In this document: piece by piece, positions 1 through 6,722 of the stretch
Layout: every line of letters begins with the position of its first letter
How positions within the stretch are numbered: the stretch's first letter is position 1
From: Alkalibacterium sp046484155
GTDB taxonomy: Bacteria; Bacillota; Bacilli; Lactobacillales; Carnobacteriaceae_A
Length of the DNA: 10,149 nucleotides
Direction: 5' to 3'
Assembly: GCF_046484155.1 (NCBI RefSeq)
Contig: NZ_JAWOBT010000092.1
Coordinates: 1-10,149, forward strand
Notes under the pieces: generated by a model
Told to the model about the DNA's origin: nothing
What the model saw: only the letters and a program-made list of their open reading frames with translations
Database searches by the model: none
Translations under genes and position numbers: made by a program

Positions 1-2230
1 TACGGGTCATACCAGTAAAGAATCTTAAATCCAGTGAGTTCAGCACTGACTGAATCGTTTTATTGTCGCTGATAAGACCTAGCTTTTCGTACCATTGCCC
101 TAACTCTTCAGTCGAAACTGCTTTTTTCACATTGTTTTTTTGATCATGAATTAATCCTTTCAGCAAGACTAATTCATTTTTTCTCATACCGGACAGGAGT
201 TCGCGAGATGCAATCATTAAATACCTCTGTTCCTCTTCGGTAACGAGCCCTTCTGTTTCGCCCATACTTAACAAAAAGTCATAATAACTTTTCTTTTTAT
301 TGGCAAGCAACACCGGGTCCAGCATTTCTTGTTCTTTGAAATCTTTGAGATAAGGGACGCGCCCTAAGCGATTGTAAAGCAGCTGAAATGCTTTTCTGAG
401 TTCAGACATTGAATCCATTGATGTCTTGTTGATGGATTCAAAAATTTTCTTTTTGGCTATCTCTTCAAAATTGATCGAAGAGATCCCCGAAATAAAATCA
501 GTATCATAGGTATCTTTTCTGACTTTGTTTTTGTTTCTTGATACATCTCCAGAAAGTGCCATCGGAATGAGGTAATTGTTTTTATAGTTCCCTATGAAAT
601 CGACCACGGTGACATAGTCTTTGGACAGGTCTTTACGCAGTCCTCGACCAAGCTGTTGAATGAAAATGATGCTGGACTGGGTATTTCTGAGCATGACAAC
701 CTGATTGATCTTCGGTATATCGATCCCTTCATTAAAAATATCGACCGTAAAGATGTAGTTGATTTCTCCAAGTTCCAAACGCCTAACTTCTTTTTCTCTT
801 TTTGCCAGCGAATCTTCTCCAGATAAATAAGCACTGGCCATACCCCGAGCATTGAATGCTGTCGCAAGGGCTTTTGCTTCTCGCTTGCGGCTACAGAAAA
901 TCAGTCCTTTGGGTCTGTTTCCTGAACAACCGTAGTAATTCAGTTTGTTTAAAAGATAATTAACACGATCTTCTTCAATTAATTGACTAAACTCTGTGTC
1001 ATCTGAGATCAATTCACCGTCTACTTCAATATCTGTGACGCCGTAATAATGAAACGGGCACAGCATGTCTTCTTCTAAAGCCTCCTGCAAACGAATTTCA
1101 TAAGCGATATTGTAATCAAACAGCTTGAAGATATTAAAGCCATCTGTTCGCTCCGGCGTCGCTGTCATACCCAGCAGAAATTTCGGGGAAAAGTAATCGA
1201 TTACTTTATGATAAGAAACGGCGCCTGCCTTATGCACTTCATCGATCAAGACGTAATCAAAGTGATCCGGACTAAAACTTCTGTACATAGCTTCCTTTGA
1301 AATGGTCTGGATCGTTGCAAATAAGTATTTAGCATCCATGTCTTTGTGTGAACCGGAAAGAATACCGTAATCTGAAGAATCACCGCCTAGAATTTTTTTG
1401 TAATCTTCTTTGGCTTGATTTAAAATCTGTTCGCGATGGACAACAAACAGGACACGTTCAGGCGAGAACTGATCGACATCAAACGCGGAGAGAAACGTCT
1501 TTCCAGTTCCTGTAGCAGAGATGACAAGCCCTTTTTCGGCCCCACGATCCCTGAGCCCGCTTAGATTTCTTAAAGCATTCCGCTGCATCAGATTCGGTTC
1601 AATCGTGACAGGATAATCTTCATTGACTACCGCTCGCTTGAACTCTATCTGTGGGTCATAATTAAGCGTGTAATTTTCTACCCATCTTCGTGTCAGTATT
1701 ATCGATTCATGCCATTCATTTTCCATGTGGTCGTGGATATCCTGAATCATCTGTCCATGCTTATATGAAGATAGTCTCACGTTCCATTCGTAGTTGATTT
1801 TCAAGGCACTCATCGTCAGATTCGAGCTGCCGACTATAAATGAAGCGTGTTTAGGATGAGTGAACAAATAGCCTTTGGAGTGAAACCCGGTTTTGCCGGA
1901 AATCCTGACTTCTACATTTGGGATATTCAGTAAGTCGCTGAACACTTCGGGTTTGTTAAAGGCCAGATAAACAGATGTCAAAATACGTCCTTTGACACCT
2001 TTCTTATGTAAATCGGCCAACTGCGCTTTTAAAGCAGCCAGGCCATCTTGCGTGATGAAGGCGACCGAGAAGAAAAAACTTGTACAGGAGCTTAATTCAT
2101 CATGTAAAGCATTAAGCATAAATTCTTTCTTAGGGACATCATTAATAATCAGTTTAGGATCATAATGAGAACCTTGTAGTTGTTGATCGATAAAGGCTTT
2201 TTTTAATGAGCGTTCCAGCATGTCTGTCAT
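1..2230 (-). CDS. PLD nuclease - SF2 helicase fusion protein (DUF3427-type), 3' end outside window
   Basis: I translated 743 uninterrupted codons from the ATG at 2230 to the left edge, with no stop. Residues 1-180 form a phospholipase-D-like nuclease domain with one HxK motif (H117, K119, in FHSKGYLF) followed by GSSN at 134-137. This single-HKD layout is typical of PLD nucleases that dimerise. From about 215 comes an SF2 helicase core: Q216, Walker A ATGTGKT (239-245), DEVH (330-333), motif III TATPERTD and motif VI QQLGRGLR (525-532). Residues from about 575 are charged and helical and match the position of the DUF3427 C-terminal domain in this family. Family members are usually roughly 950 residues, so about 200 are missing (from memory). 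The product is probably a cytoplasmic DNA-processing enzyme in repair or defence; the substrate is unknown. The ATG lies 2 nt after the NUDIX stop with no strong ribosome site of its own, which suggests translational coupling. An in-frame ATG at 2221 is an alternative start. Confident in the domains, less so in the role. Confidence 0.93.
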   Translation of the reverse strand, partial: MTDMLERSLKKAFIDQQLQGSHYDPKLIINDVPKKEFMLNALHDELSSCTSFFFSVAFITQDGLAALKAQLADLHKKGVKGRILTSVYLAFNKPEVFSDLLNIPNVEVRISGKTGFHSKGYLFTHPKHASFIVGSSNLTMSALKINYEWNVRLSSYKHGQMIQDIHDHMENEWHESIILTRRWVENYTLNYDPQIEFKRAVVNEDYPVTIEPNLMQRNALRNLSGLRDRGAEKGLVISATGTGKTFLSAFDVDQFSPERVLFVVHREQILNQAKEDYKKILGGDSSDYGILSGSHKDMDAKYLFATIQTISKEAMYRSFSPDHFDYVLIDEVHKAGAVSYHKVIDYFSPKFLLGMTATPERTDGFNIFKLFDYNIAYEIRLQEALEEDMLCPFHYYGVTDIEVDGELISDDTEFSQLIEEDRVNYLLNKLNYYGCSGNRPKGLIFCSRKREAKALATAFNARGMASAYLSGEDSLAKREKEVRRLELGEINYIFTVDIFNEGIDIPKINQVVMLRNTQSSIIFIQQLGRGLRKDLSKDYVTVVDFIGNYKNNYLIPMALSGDVSRNKNKVRKDTYDTDFISGISSINFEEIAKKKIFESINKTSMDSMSELRKAFQLLYNRLGRVPYLKDFKEQEMLDPVLLANKKKSYYDFLLSMGETEGLVTEEEQRYLMIASRELLSGMRKNELVLLKGLIHDQKNNVKKAVSTEELGQWYEKLGLISDNKTIQSVLNSLDLRFFTGMTR

Positions 2231-2232
2231 AG

Positions 2233-2628
2233 TTAAACACTTTCTTTCATCAGTTTTTCTACAATCGGAATATCCGCGGGTGCCCATTTCAAAGACATCA
2301 ACTCTTTGGATTCCAACCACTTGATAGCTTGGTGCTCATATAATGAAGGTGTCCCTTCTATTACTGTACAAAGATACGTGGATAAATGAACGCGGCCAAA
2401 ACCGTAAGTATAACAAGATTTATGAAATAACTGATCATCCACCTGAATATCCAGTTCCAGTTCTTCTTTTATTTCGCGCTTCAAAGCTTCTTGATGCGTT
2501 TCTCCGGCCTCTACTTTCCCGCCAGGAAATTCCCACAATTCGGAGAGGGTCATGGATCGGCTCCTTTGCGCACATAATAGTCTCCCGTTTGATTGGATAA
2601 TCGCTCCGACCACAAAAATATCTTTCAT
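2233..2628 (-). CDS. MutT/NudG-type NUDIX (deoxy)nucleoside triphosphate pyrophosphohydrolase
   Basis: This 131-residue protein has a near-canonical NUDIX box: WEFPGGKVEAGE, then REIKEEL. The metal-binding glutamates of REUxEE are present. The glycine near the end of the box is replaced by Glu (sequence LEL), a tolerated change. The C-terminal motif KWAPADIPIVEKL is typical of the MutT/NudG branch. These enzymes hydrolyse NTPs or dNTPs, often oxidised or modified ones, to the monophosphate and pyrophosphate. The substrate cannot be told from sequence. I chose the ATG at 2628 because AAGGAAGTG lies about 6 nt upstream of it. A GTG at 2637 in the same frame overlaps that ribosome site and is less likely. 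It lies 36 nt after the DUF6320-like gene and 2 nt before the PLD-helicase start, so it is probably cotranscribed with both. The tight link to the helicase suggests a shared role, such as clearing modified nucleotides; that is inference. Confidence 0.92.
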   Translation of the reverse strand: MKDIFVVGAIIQSNGRLLCAQRSRSMTLSELWEFPGGKVEAGETHQEALKREIKEELELDIQVDDQLFHKSCYTYGFGRVHLSTYLCTVIEGTPSLYEHQAIKWLESKELMSLKWAPADIPIVEKLMKESV

Positions 2629-2664
2629 CTCAGTCACTTCCTTACTCGTCCTATGTTAGTCTGC

Positions 2665-3333
2665 TTACACATGCATACGTTTTTCCAGTTCGCTGATTAC
2701 AGCCTGACGATGCCGGAAAAAGACAGCGATGGACATCACCAGACTGAAAACCACGGATAATACACTTGGTAATGCAATAACCACCCAGTTCATCAGTAAA
2801 AAAACAGCCGGTATCAATCCCATTATAGCAGCTAGCTGCAGATATAAAACATACTCTTCCGCTTTTAAGCTGATGACCTGGATGGAGATAAACATAGCCA
2901 GTAAAGCCGAGATACACAAGATAGGAATAACAAAGGTGAGTGACCATCCTAACCACCCATTAATGTAGTCAAAGTACAAACTTAATAAAGAGAACAGAAC
3001 CAATATATACACTATTCCCTTGACTATATTTCGTCGTTTCCGAACAATGACAAGCATCATTAACCACATGATCATTATGCCGAACAAAACATACTCTAAA
3101 TTGAAAAATTCGAAGCGCCAGATGAAGTGCGCAACAAAATAGAGAAGAATCAAAAAGATCGAACTCAAACTAAGGTGTTGTTTGATTTTTTTGCGGTTGA
3201 ACTGCAAGGGGATTTCTGGAAAATCGGACTCTTCATTTGTCTCGCTGTCACCCTTTTTTAATGAAGTCTGACAGAGCGGACATTGGTCCCAGTCCCCTTT
3301 CACATTAGCTCGACATTTTGGGCAACGCTTCAT
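2665..3333 (-). CDS. Zinc-ribbon six-pass membrane protein (DUF6320-like), function unknown
   Basis: This 222-residue protein starts with MKRCPKCRANVK and carries four cysteines as two CxxC pairs (C4/C7 and C18/C21), a compact zinc ribbon. A short acidic linker follows (residues 28-40), then about six hydrophobic helices (roughly 54-71, 77-97, 103-122, 130-152, 160-180, 184-206) and a charged tail. This layout and gene order match what I recall as the DUF6320 family; no function is established for it. The ATG at 3333 is preferred because it sits 1 nt after the acyltransferase stop, has GAGAGGAGAT upstream, and places the zinc ribbon at the N terminus. The same frame is open upstream to 3369 but that would overlap the acyltransferase gene. 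The context (acyltransferase and alpha/beta hydrolase directly upstream) suggests a membrane partner in lipid or ester metabolism, perhaps a substrate-handling or export component. That role is inference. Confidence 0.85.
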   Translation of the reverse strand: MKRCPKCRANVKGDWDQCPLCQTSLKKGDSETNEESDFPEIPLQFNRKKIKQHLSLSSIFLILLYFVAHFIWRFEFFNLEYVLFGIMIMWLMMLVIVRKRRNIVKGIVYILVLFSLLSLYFDYINGWLGWSLTFVIPILCISALLAMFISIQVISLKAEEYVLYLQLAAIMGLIPAVFLLMNWVVIALPSVLSVVFSLVMSIAVFFRHRQAVISELEKRMHV

Positions 3334-3334
3334 C

Positions 3335-4678
3335 TTATTCCATCTCCTCTCGGGACACTCGGTTGACATCCATCACGACAGGGACTCCCTTTTCGGTAAG
3401 CAATCGTACAAATTCACGGTGTATATCTGTTTCTACAAACGGGCTCGTAAAACTGATCGTGAGCGTCTCCTGGTAGCTTATCAAACAAAATTGAGGACGA
3501 ATCGCGGCTGTGTAAAAAAAGGTTTGCTTAACATATTTTTCCATACCTTCCGGCAACTTTACCCGACCGAGATTAGACATCGCAATTGTTATTTTTTTCT
3601 TGATGAAATAATTGACGAGCCTCAAAATGCCATCTTTGATCGGTCGAAAAATAATCCGTGTCAGAGGGTTAAACTCAAATGCAATGAATTGTTTCAGTCT
3701 CTTTTCCAGCGCATCTTTTTGCAGTCGTGCTTCAAACTGTCGCGCCAATGTTGCATACAGTTCAGGCAAATAATCCTCTTTGTCAGGCTTGAAGGTATAC
3801 GAGACAATGGTGGTACTGAAAAAATTCCGCACGGAAACCGACGGAAAGAACTGCCTCAAATTAATGGGTATCGACATGGTGATCGTCGTATCTTTTGATT
3901 TGTCTTCTTTCACACGGTAAACAGCCAGCATATACAGGGCGGTCATATAGATCGTTAAAGAAACGTTTTCCTTGCGTGCTAAAGTGAGTGTTTCTTTCAA
4001 CGGAACACTTATTTCGATCACACGCAGCCGGTGATCGGCTGTTTTTTCGCCCTTGACGTGATAAACAGATGCCGCCTTTGGTTTTTTTTCCAAAGGTTTT
4101 TTGTCATCAGCCAATTCTTTTTCCTTATATTTTTTCAGCGGATCTATGCTGGCTTCAATCCTTGCATACTTTTTCTTTTTACTGAAATACCTTTTGAAAC
4201 TGTCTTCCAAATCGGCTTTCTCTCTCTGCTCTGGCTTGTCTAAAGATTCTAATACTTTCGCTTGACGCAATCTCACGTATTCGGTCAATAAGTCTTCGAA
4301 AAACCATAAAGCCCCCGTCCCGTCAGTCAGGGCATGAAAGACTTCCAGATGGATACGGTCTTTATGATAGAGCACTCGGAAAAGAAACTCACGTTTGTCA
4401 TAATGATATATCGGTGAACACGGGGGACTCGTTTCCGGTTGTACTTTAGGTGTTCCTAAACGTTCTTCCAAGTAATACCAGAAGATGCCCCGTCTCAAGA
4501 CGTTATGAAAAAGCGGGTACTCTTTATACGTCGCTTGGAGTGCCGACTGTAATAGCACCGGATCGATGATCTCTGTCATTTCGGCGGATAAACGAAAAAC
4601 TTTCGTATCTGTTTCGTTACGTGCAGCCAGAAAAATATTAGAGGCGTTGTCTAATCTTACCCATCTTTTTTTCTCCAC
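3335..4678 (-). CDS. Condensation/alcohol-acetyltransferase-like acyltransferase
   Basis: This 447-residue protein belongs to the chloramphenicol acetyltransferase/condensation-domain superfamily (AATase or PapA5-like). Residues 115-120 read HALTDG, which fits the catalytic HxxxDG motif with H115 as general base and D119 as the structural Asp. The preceding position, often a second His (HHxxxDG), is Phe. Further family marks are SIPINLRQFFPS at 269-280 (cf. PVNLR) and the SNLG segment at 368-371. Members transfer acyl groups from acyl-CoA or acyl carriers to an alcohol or amine. A lysine-rich insert (about 148-212) lies between the two subdomains. The start is a GTG at 4678, supported by AAGGAGG 7 nt upstream, 12 nt after the hydrolase stop. 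The stop is 1 nt from the next start. The acyl donor and acceptor are unknown. It is probably cytoplasmic, working with the hydrolase and the membrane protein. Confidence 0.88.
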   Translation of the reverse strand: MEKKRWVRLDNASNIFLAARNETDTKVFRLSAEMTEIIDPVLLQSALQATYKEYPLFHNVLRRGIFWYYLEERLGTPKVQPETSPPCSPIYHYDKREFLFRVLYHKDRIHLEVFHALTDGTGALWFFEDLLTEYVRLRQAKVLESLDKPEQREKADLEDSFKRYFSKKKKYARIEASIDPLKKYKEKELADDKKPLEKKPKAASVYHVKGEKTADHRLRVIEISVPLKETLTLARKENVSLTIYMTALYMLAVYRVKEDKSKDTTITMSIPINLRQFFPSVSVRNFFSTTIVSYTFKPDKEDYLPELYATLARQFEARLQKDALEKRLKQFIAFEFNPLTRIIFRPIKDGILRLVNYFIKKKITIAMSNLGRVKLPEGMEKYVKQTFFYTAAIRPQFCLISYQETLTISFTSPFVETDIHREFVRLLTEKGVPVVMDVNRVSREEME

Positions 4679-4690
4679 AGCTGCTCCTCC

Positions 4691-5602
4691 TTAATCATTT
4701 AAAAACGTTTGGATTTCCTTTAGTGCTTCTTCCATCGGCTCAGTGAAAGCAGGATAATTGATGAACCCATGTACACTGTTCAATACCCGATGCACCTTGA
4801 CCTTATTACCGGATTCGCCTAGCGCTTTACCGTAGGCTTCACCTTCGTCACGCAATGGGTCATACTCGGCTGTAATAATTAATGTTTCTGGCTGATCACT
4901 TAGATCTTCAGACATTAAAGGCGAAATCATAGGACTTTTTCGCGTAGATAAATCAGGGGCGTACAGTTCCATAAAGCTTTGAATTTTTTTGATCGTCATA
5001 CCGTAATTATAGCCGTTGGTCTTGATAGATTTAAAAGGGGAATTTTCGGTGTGATCCCAGTAAGTGACAGGATAGATCAGCACCTGTTTTTTAGGCATCT
5101 GCTTCTTACGGTCTCTCAGTAACGTAGAGACAATAGCCGCTAAGTTCCCACCCGCGGAATCACCCATGATGATCCAGTCTTCTTCCTCTTCATCTTCCAG
5201 AGGGGTGAGCAAGACTTCCGCTGCTTGGTAAACGTCATTCAATCCCGCTGGGTAAGGGTGCTCCGGTGCTAAACGGTAATCGACTGAATAGACGACACGG
5301 CCTAAATAATCTGCGATAGTGACACAGGCGCGTGTATACGTTTCGATATCTCCAATCACCCATCCTCCGCCATGGATAAATAAAATGGGTTCAGGATGTG
5401 TCTTTTTCTTGGGGAAAAAAATACGGACTGGAATTTCATGATTGTTGTTTGCCGAGTAAATCTTGTCATCCAGCGTTCGGAAGCGTGCGGTAGGCGCACT
5501 CGAAAAGAGCCTCTGCACTTTTCTGATCCACTGGTAGTCTTCCTGCATGTCAATGCGTGGTGATGACGCTAATCGTAATAGAAATTTAAATACTGGGTTC
5601 AT
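4691..5602 (-). CDS. Alpha/beta hydrolase of the hormone-sensitive-lipase family (esterase)
   Basis: This 303-residue protein carries the HSL-family signatures in order: HGGGW at 77-81 (oxyanion hole), YRLAPEHPYPAG at 109-120, the nucleophile elbow GDSAGGN with S149, D248 in EYDPLRDEGE, and H278 in VHGF. S149, D248 and H278 form a complete catalytic triad, so an active carboxylesterase is expected. There is no signal peptide, so it should be cytoplasmic. The length is usual for the family. The ATG at 5602 has GAGGGAA about 6 nt upstream. It is the first gene of the five-gene minus-strand run, and the divergent region 5603-5940 holds its promoter. Placement before an acyltransferase suggests that the pair makes and breaks (or edits) the same class of ester; that is inference. 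The family is clear; the natural substrate is not. Confidence 0.93.
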   Translation of the reverse strand: MNPVFKFLLRLASSPRIDMQEDYQWIRKVQRLFSSAPTARFRTLDDKIYSANNNHEIPVRIFFPKKKTHPEPILFIHGGGWVIGDIETYTRACVTIADYLGRVVYSVDYRLAPEHPYPAGLNDVYQAAEVLLTPLEDEEEEDWIIMGDSAGGNLAAIVSTLLRDRKKQMPKKQVLIYPVTYWDHTENSPFKSIKTNGYNYGMTIKKIQSFMELYAPDLSTRKSPMISPLMSEDLSDQPETLIITAEYDPLRDEGEAYGKALGESGNKVKVHRVLNSVHGFINYPAFTEPMEEALKEIQTFLND

Positions 5603-5742
5603 TGTTTTCCCTCATTATCATAATGCTGATTTTATACGTAAAACTCGTATGTTCCGACCAAAAGAATCCATTATTAAGAAGTATGACCCCTTCACTATGT
5701 TCTGTATGTCTTGCTTCTTAAACATTAAGTCTATTTATATGA

Positions 5743-5751
5743 AGTATACCA
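5743..5751 (-). promoter_or_regulatory. Candidate extended -10 promoter for the hydrolase operon
   Basis: On the minus strand the sequence reads TGGTATACT, an extended -10 (TGn plus TATACT, 5 of 6 matches to TATAAT). There is no good -35 at 17 nt (AGAATT), but extended -10 promoters can work without one. Transcription would start near 5736, giving a leader of about 130 nt before the hydrolase ATG at 5602. A weaker alternative -10 (TATAAA, 5631-5636) lies nearer the gene. Confidence 0.4.
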
Positions 5752-5800
5752 AAAATGACTAACTGAATTCTTGATAGATTTTTAATGGTAAGTCTAAACA

Positions 5801-5828
5801 TTGAATGGAAAAGCGAACGTGTTAAAAT
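5801..5828 (+). promoter_or_regulatory. Candidate sigma-A promoter for msrA
   Basis: TTGAAT at 5801-5806 and TAAAAT at 5823-5828 are separated by 16 nt and resemble a -35/-10 pair. Transcription would start about 105 nt upstream of the msrA ATG. The palindrome at 5853-5869 would then lie just downstream of the start site, where a repressor could act. Confidence 0.4.
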
Positions 5829-5852
5829 TAAGCATAAGGATTTCCTGAATTT

Positions 5853-5869
5853 TGTTATGTAAAATAACA
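5853..5869. promoter_or_regulatory. Palindrome TGTTAT-N5-ATAACA, possible operator upstream of msrA
   Basis: A perfect 6-bp inverted repeat with a 5-nt spacer lies about 70 nt before msrA and just after the candidate -10. The position suits a repressor site, but I cannot match it to a named regulator. In so AT-rich a region it could also arise by chance. Confidence 0.3.
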
Positions 5870-5940
5870 GTAAACATATTTGTCAGAAGAAAAAGGCACT
5901 ATTTCAAAAAATGAGATGCTTTAAAAAGGAGTTTTAGACC

Positions 5941-6591
5941 ATGTTGAATCTTAATCGTCGAGCGAAAACATTAGAAACAGCCACTTTTGGTATGGGCTGT
6001 TTTTGGGGACCGGAGAGCCAGTTTGGACAATATCCTGGCGTGATACGTACTCGCACCGGTTTCACAGGAGGAACCACGGCTGAACCTACTTACAGAACCA
6101 TCGGAGATCACACCGAAACCATCCAGATCGATTTCGATGCTTCTCTCCTTTCCTATGAAGATATTCTGCGGATTTACTGGAATAGTCACGATGCGGTTAA
6201 GGATCGTAAGTTTAAGGGAAGGCAGTATCTTTCGCTGCTGATTGTGCATTCCCTTAATCAGCAGGAAACGGCTGATTTGATAAAAAACGAGTGGGAGAAG
6301 CGAAACGGAAAAAGTATTGGGACAGAAATCCAATATGACCGGCCATTTTATCCAGCGGAAAATCGCCATCATAAATATTTCCTAAAGCGTTTCCCTAAAG
6401 CTATGGAGTCTATCCTTCCCTTGTTTTTCGATCATAAGAATTTCACGGATTCCACCATAGCCGCTCGTTTAAATGGTTTTGTCCGGGAAAACGGGCGTTT
6501 AACTGACATTAAAGATGAGATTTCTGATTGGCAGCTCACTGACGAGGAAGAGCATGTTCTCCGCAGCATGCTTCAAAAAATACGCTGGTAG
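5941..6591 (+). CDS. msrA: Peptide-methionine (S)-S-oxide reductase MsrA, single-cysteine form
   Basis: This 216-residue protein has the MsrA active site GMGCFWG with catalytic C20 at residues 17-23. GDHTETIQIDFD at 55-66 follows, in which E59 fits the conserved Glu of the usual GHAE motif, and then YWNSHDAVKDRK at 79-90 in place of the usual HDPT region. MsrA reduces methionine-S-sulfoxide in proteins and free form, repairing oxidative damage in the cytoplasm. C20 is the only cysteine in the whole protein, so the C-terminal resolving cysteines of E. coli-type MsrA are absent. Regeneration must use an external thiol directly, as in one-cysteine MsrA enzymes. The ATG at 5941 has AAGGAG 9 nt upstream. 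The gene stands alone on the plus strand, divergent from the hydrolase operon and convergent with corA. The family is clear; this is a divergent branch, so substrate range may differ. Confidence 0.92.
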   Translation: MLNLNRRAKTLETATFGMGCFWGPESQFGQYPGVIRTRTGFTGGTTAEPTYRTIGDHTETIQIDFDASLLSYEDILRIYWNSHDAVKDRKFKGRQYLSLLIVHSLNQQETADLIKNEWEKRNGKSIGTEIQYDRPFYPAENRHHKYFLKRFPKAMESILPLFFDHKNFTDSTIAARLNGFVRENGRLTDIKDEISDWQLTDEEEHVLRSMLQKIRW

Positions 6592-6646
6592 GCCTTATCT
6601 TTTTTCGATGTCTATCACCATTTTTCAAAAAAAAACCTCCCAATAA

Positions 6647-6680
6647 AGAAGCGTAGAAATAATAACATTTATACGTTTCT
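6647..6680. terminator. Candidate bidirectional terminator hairpin between msrA and corA
   Basis: AGAAGCGTA (6647-6655) pairs with TACGTTTCT (6672-6680), with one G-T pair. The inner AAAT/ATTT extends the stem around the loop AATAAC. It lies between convergent genes, where a shared terminator is expected. The T-runs are weak: CTTTT on the plus side, and a T9 run on the minus side only some 15 nt further on. Efficiency is therefore doubtful. Confidence 0.4.
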
Positions 6681-6722
6681 CTTTTGGAAGGATATCATAT
6701 CGCCCATCTTTTTTGTTACAGC

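Larger units (their letters stand above)
5603..5940. promoter_or_regulatory. Divergent intergenic region between the hydrolase operon and msrA
   Basis: This 338-nt AT-rich stretch has no convincing gene; the short open frame near 5547-5762 overlaps the hydrolase start antisense and has no ribosome site. It must hold the promoters for both flanking transcription units (candidates listed separately). It also contains small palindromes: TTTTA-TACG-TAAAA at 5630-5643, CTTAA-ACA-TTAAG at 5717-5729, and TGTTAT-N5-ATAACA at 5853-5869. An 8-nt inverted pair, TTAAGAAG (5674-5681) and CTTCTTAA (5714-5721), is also present. None could be matched with confidence to a known regulator. Confidence 0.7.

Noticed and set aside
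592..867. Open frame of 91 codons on the minus strand
   Set aside because: It is a different frame inside the helicase motif region; the helicase frame is intact through it and carries the conserved motifs.
3419..3898. 159-codon open frame on the plus strand
   Set aside because: It is antisense to the acyltransferase gene, lacks a ribosome site and recognisable domain, and has unlikely composition.
5547..5762. 71-codon open frame across the divergent promoter region
   Set aside because: It overlaps the hydrolase start antisense, has no ribosome site, and shows no features of a real small protein.
5971..6372. 133-codon open frame on the minus strand
   Set aside because: It is antisense to msrA, whose plus-strand frame has a good ribosome site and the GCFWG motif.
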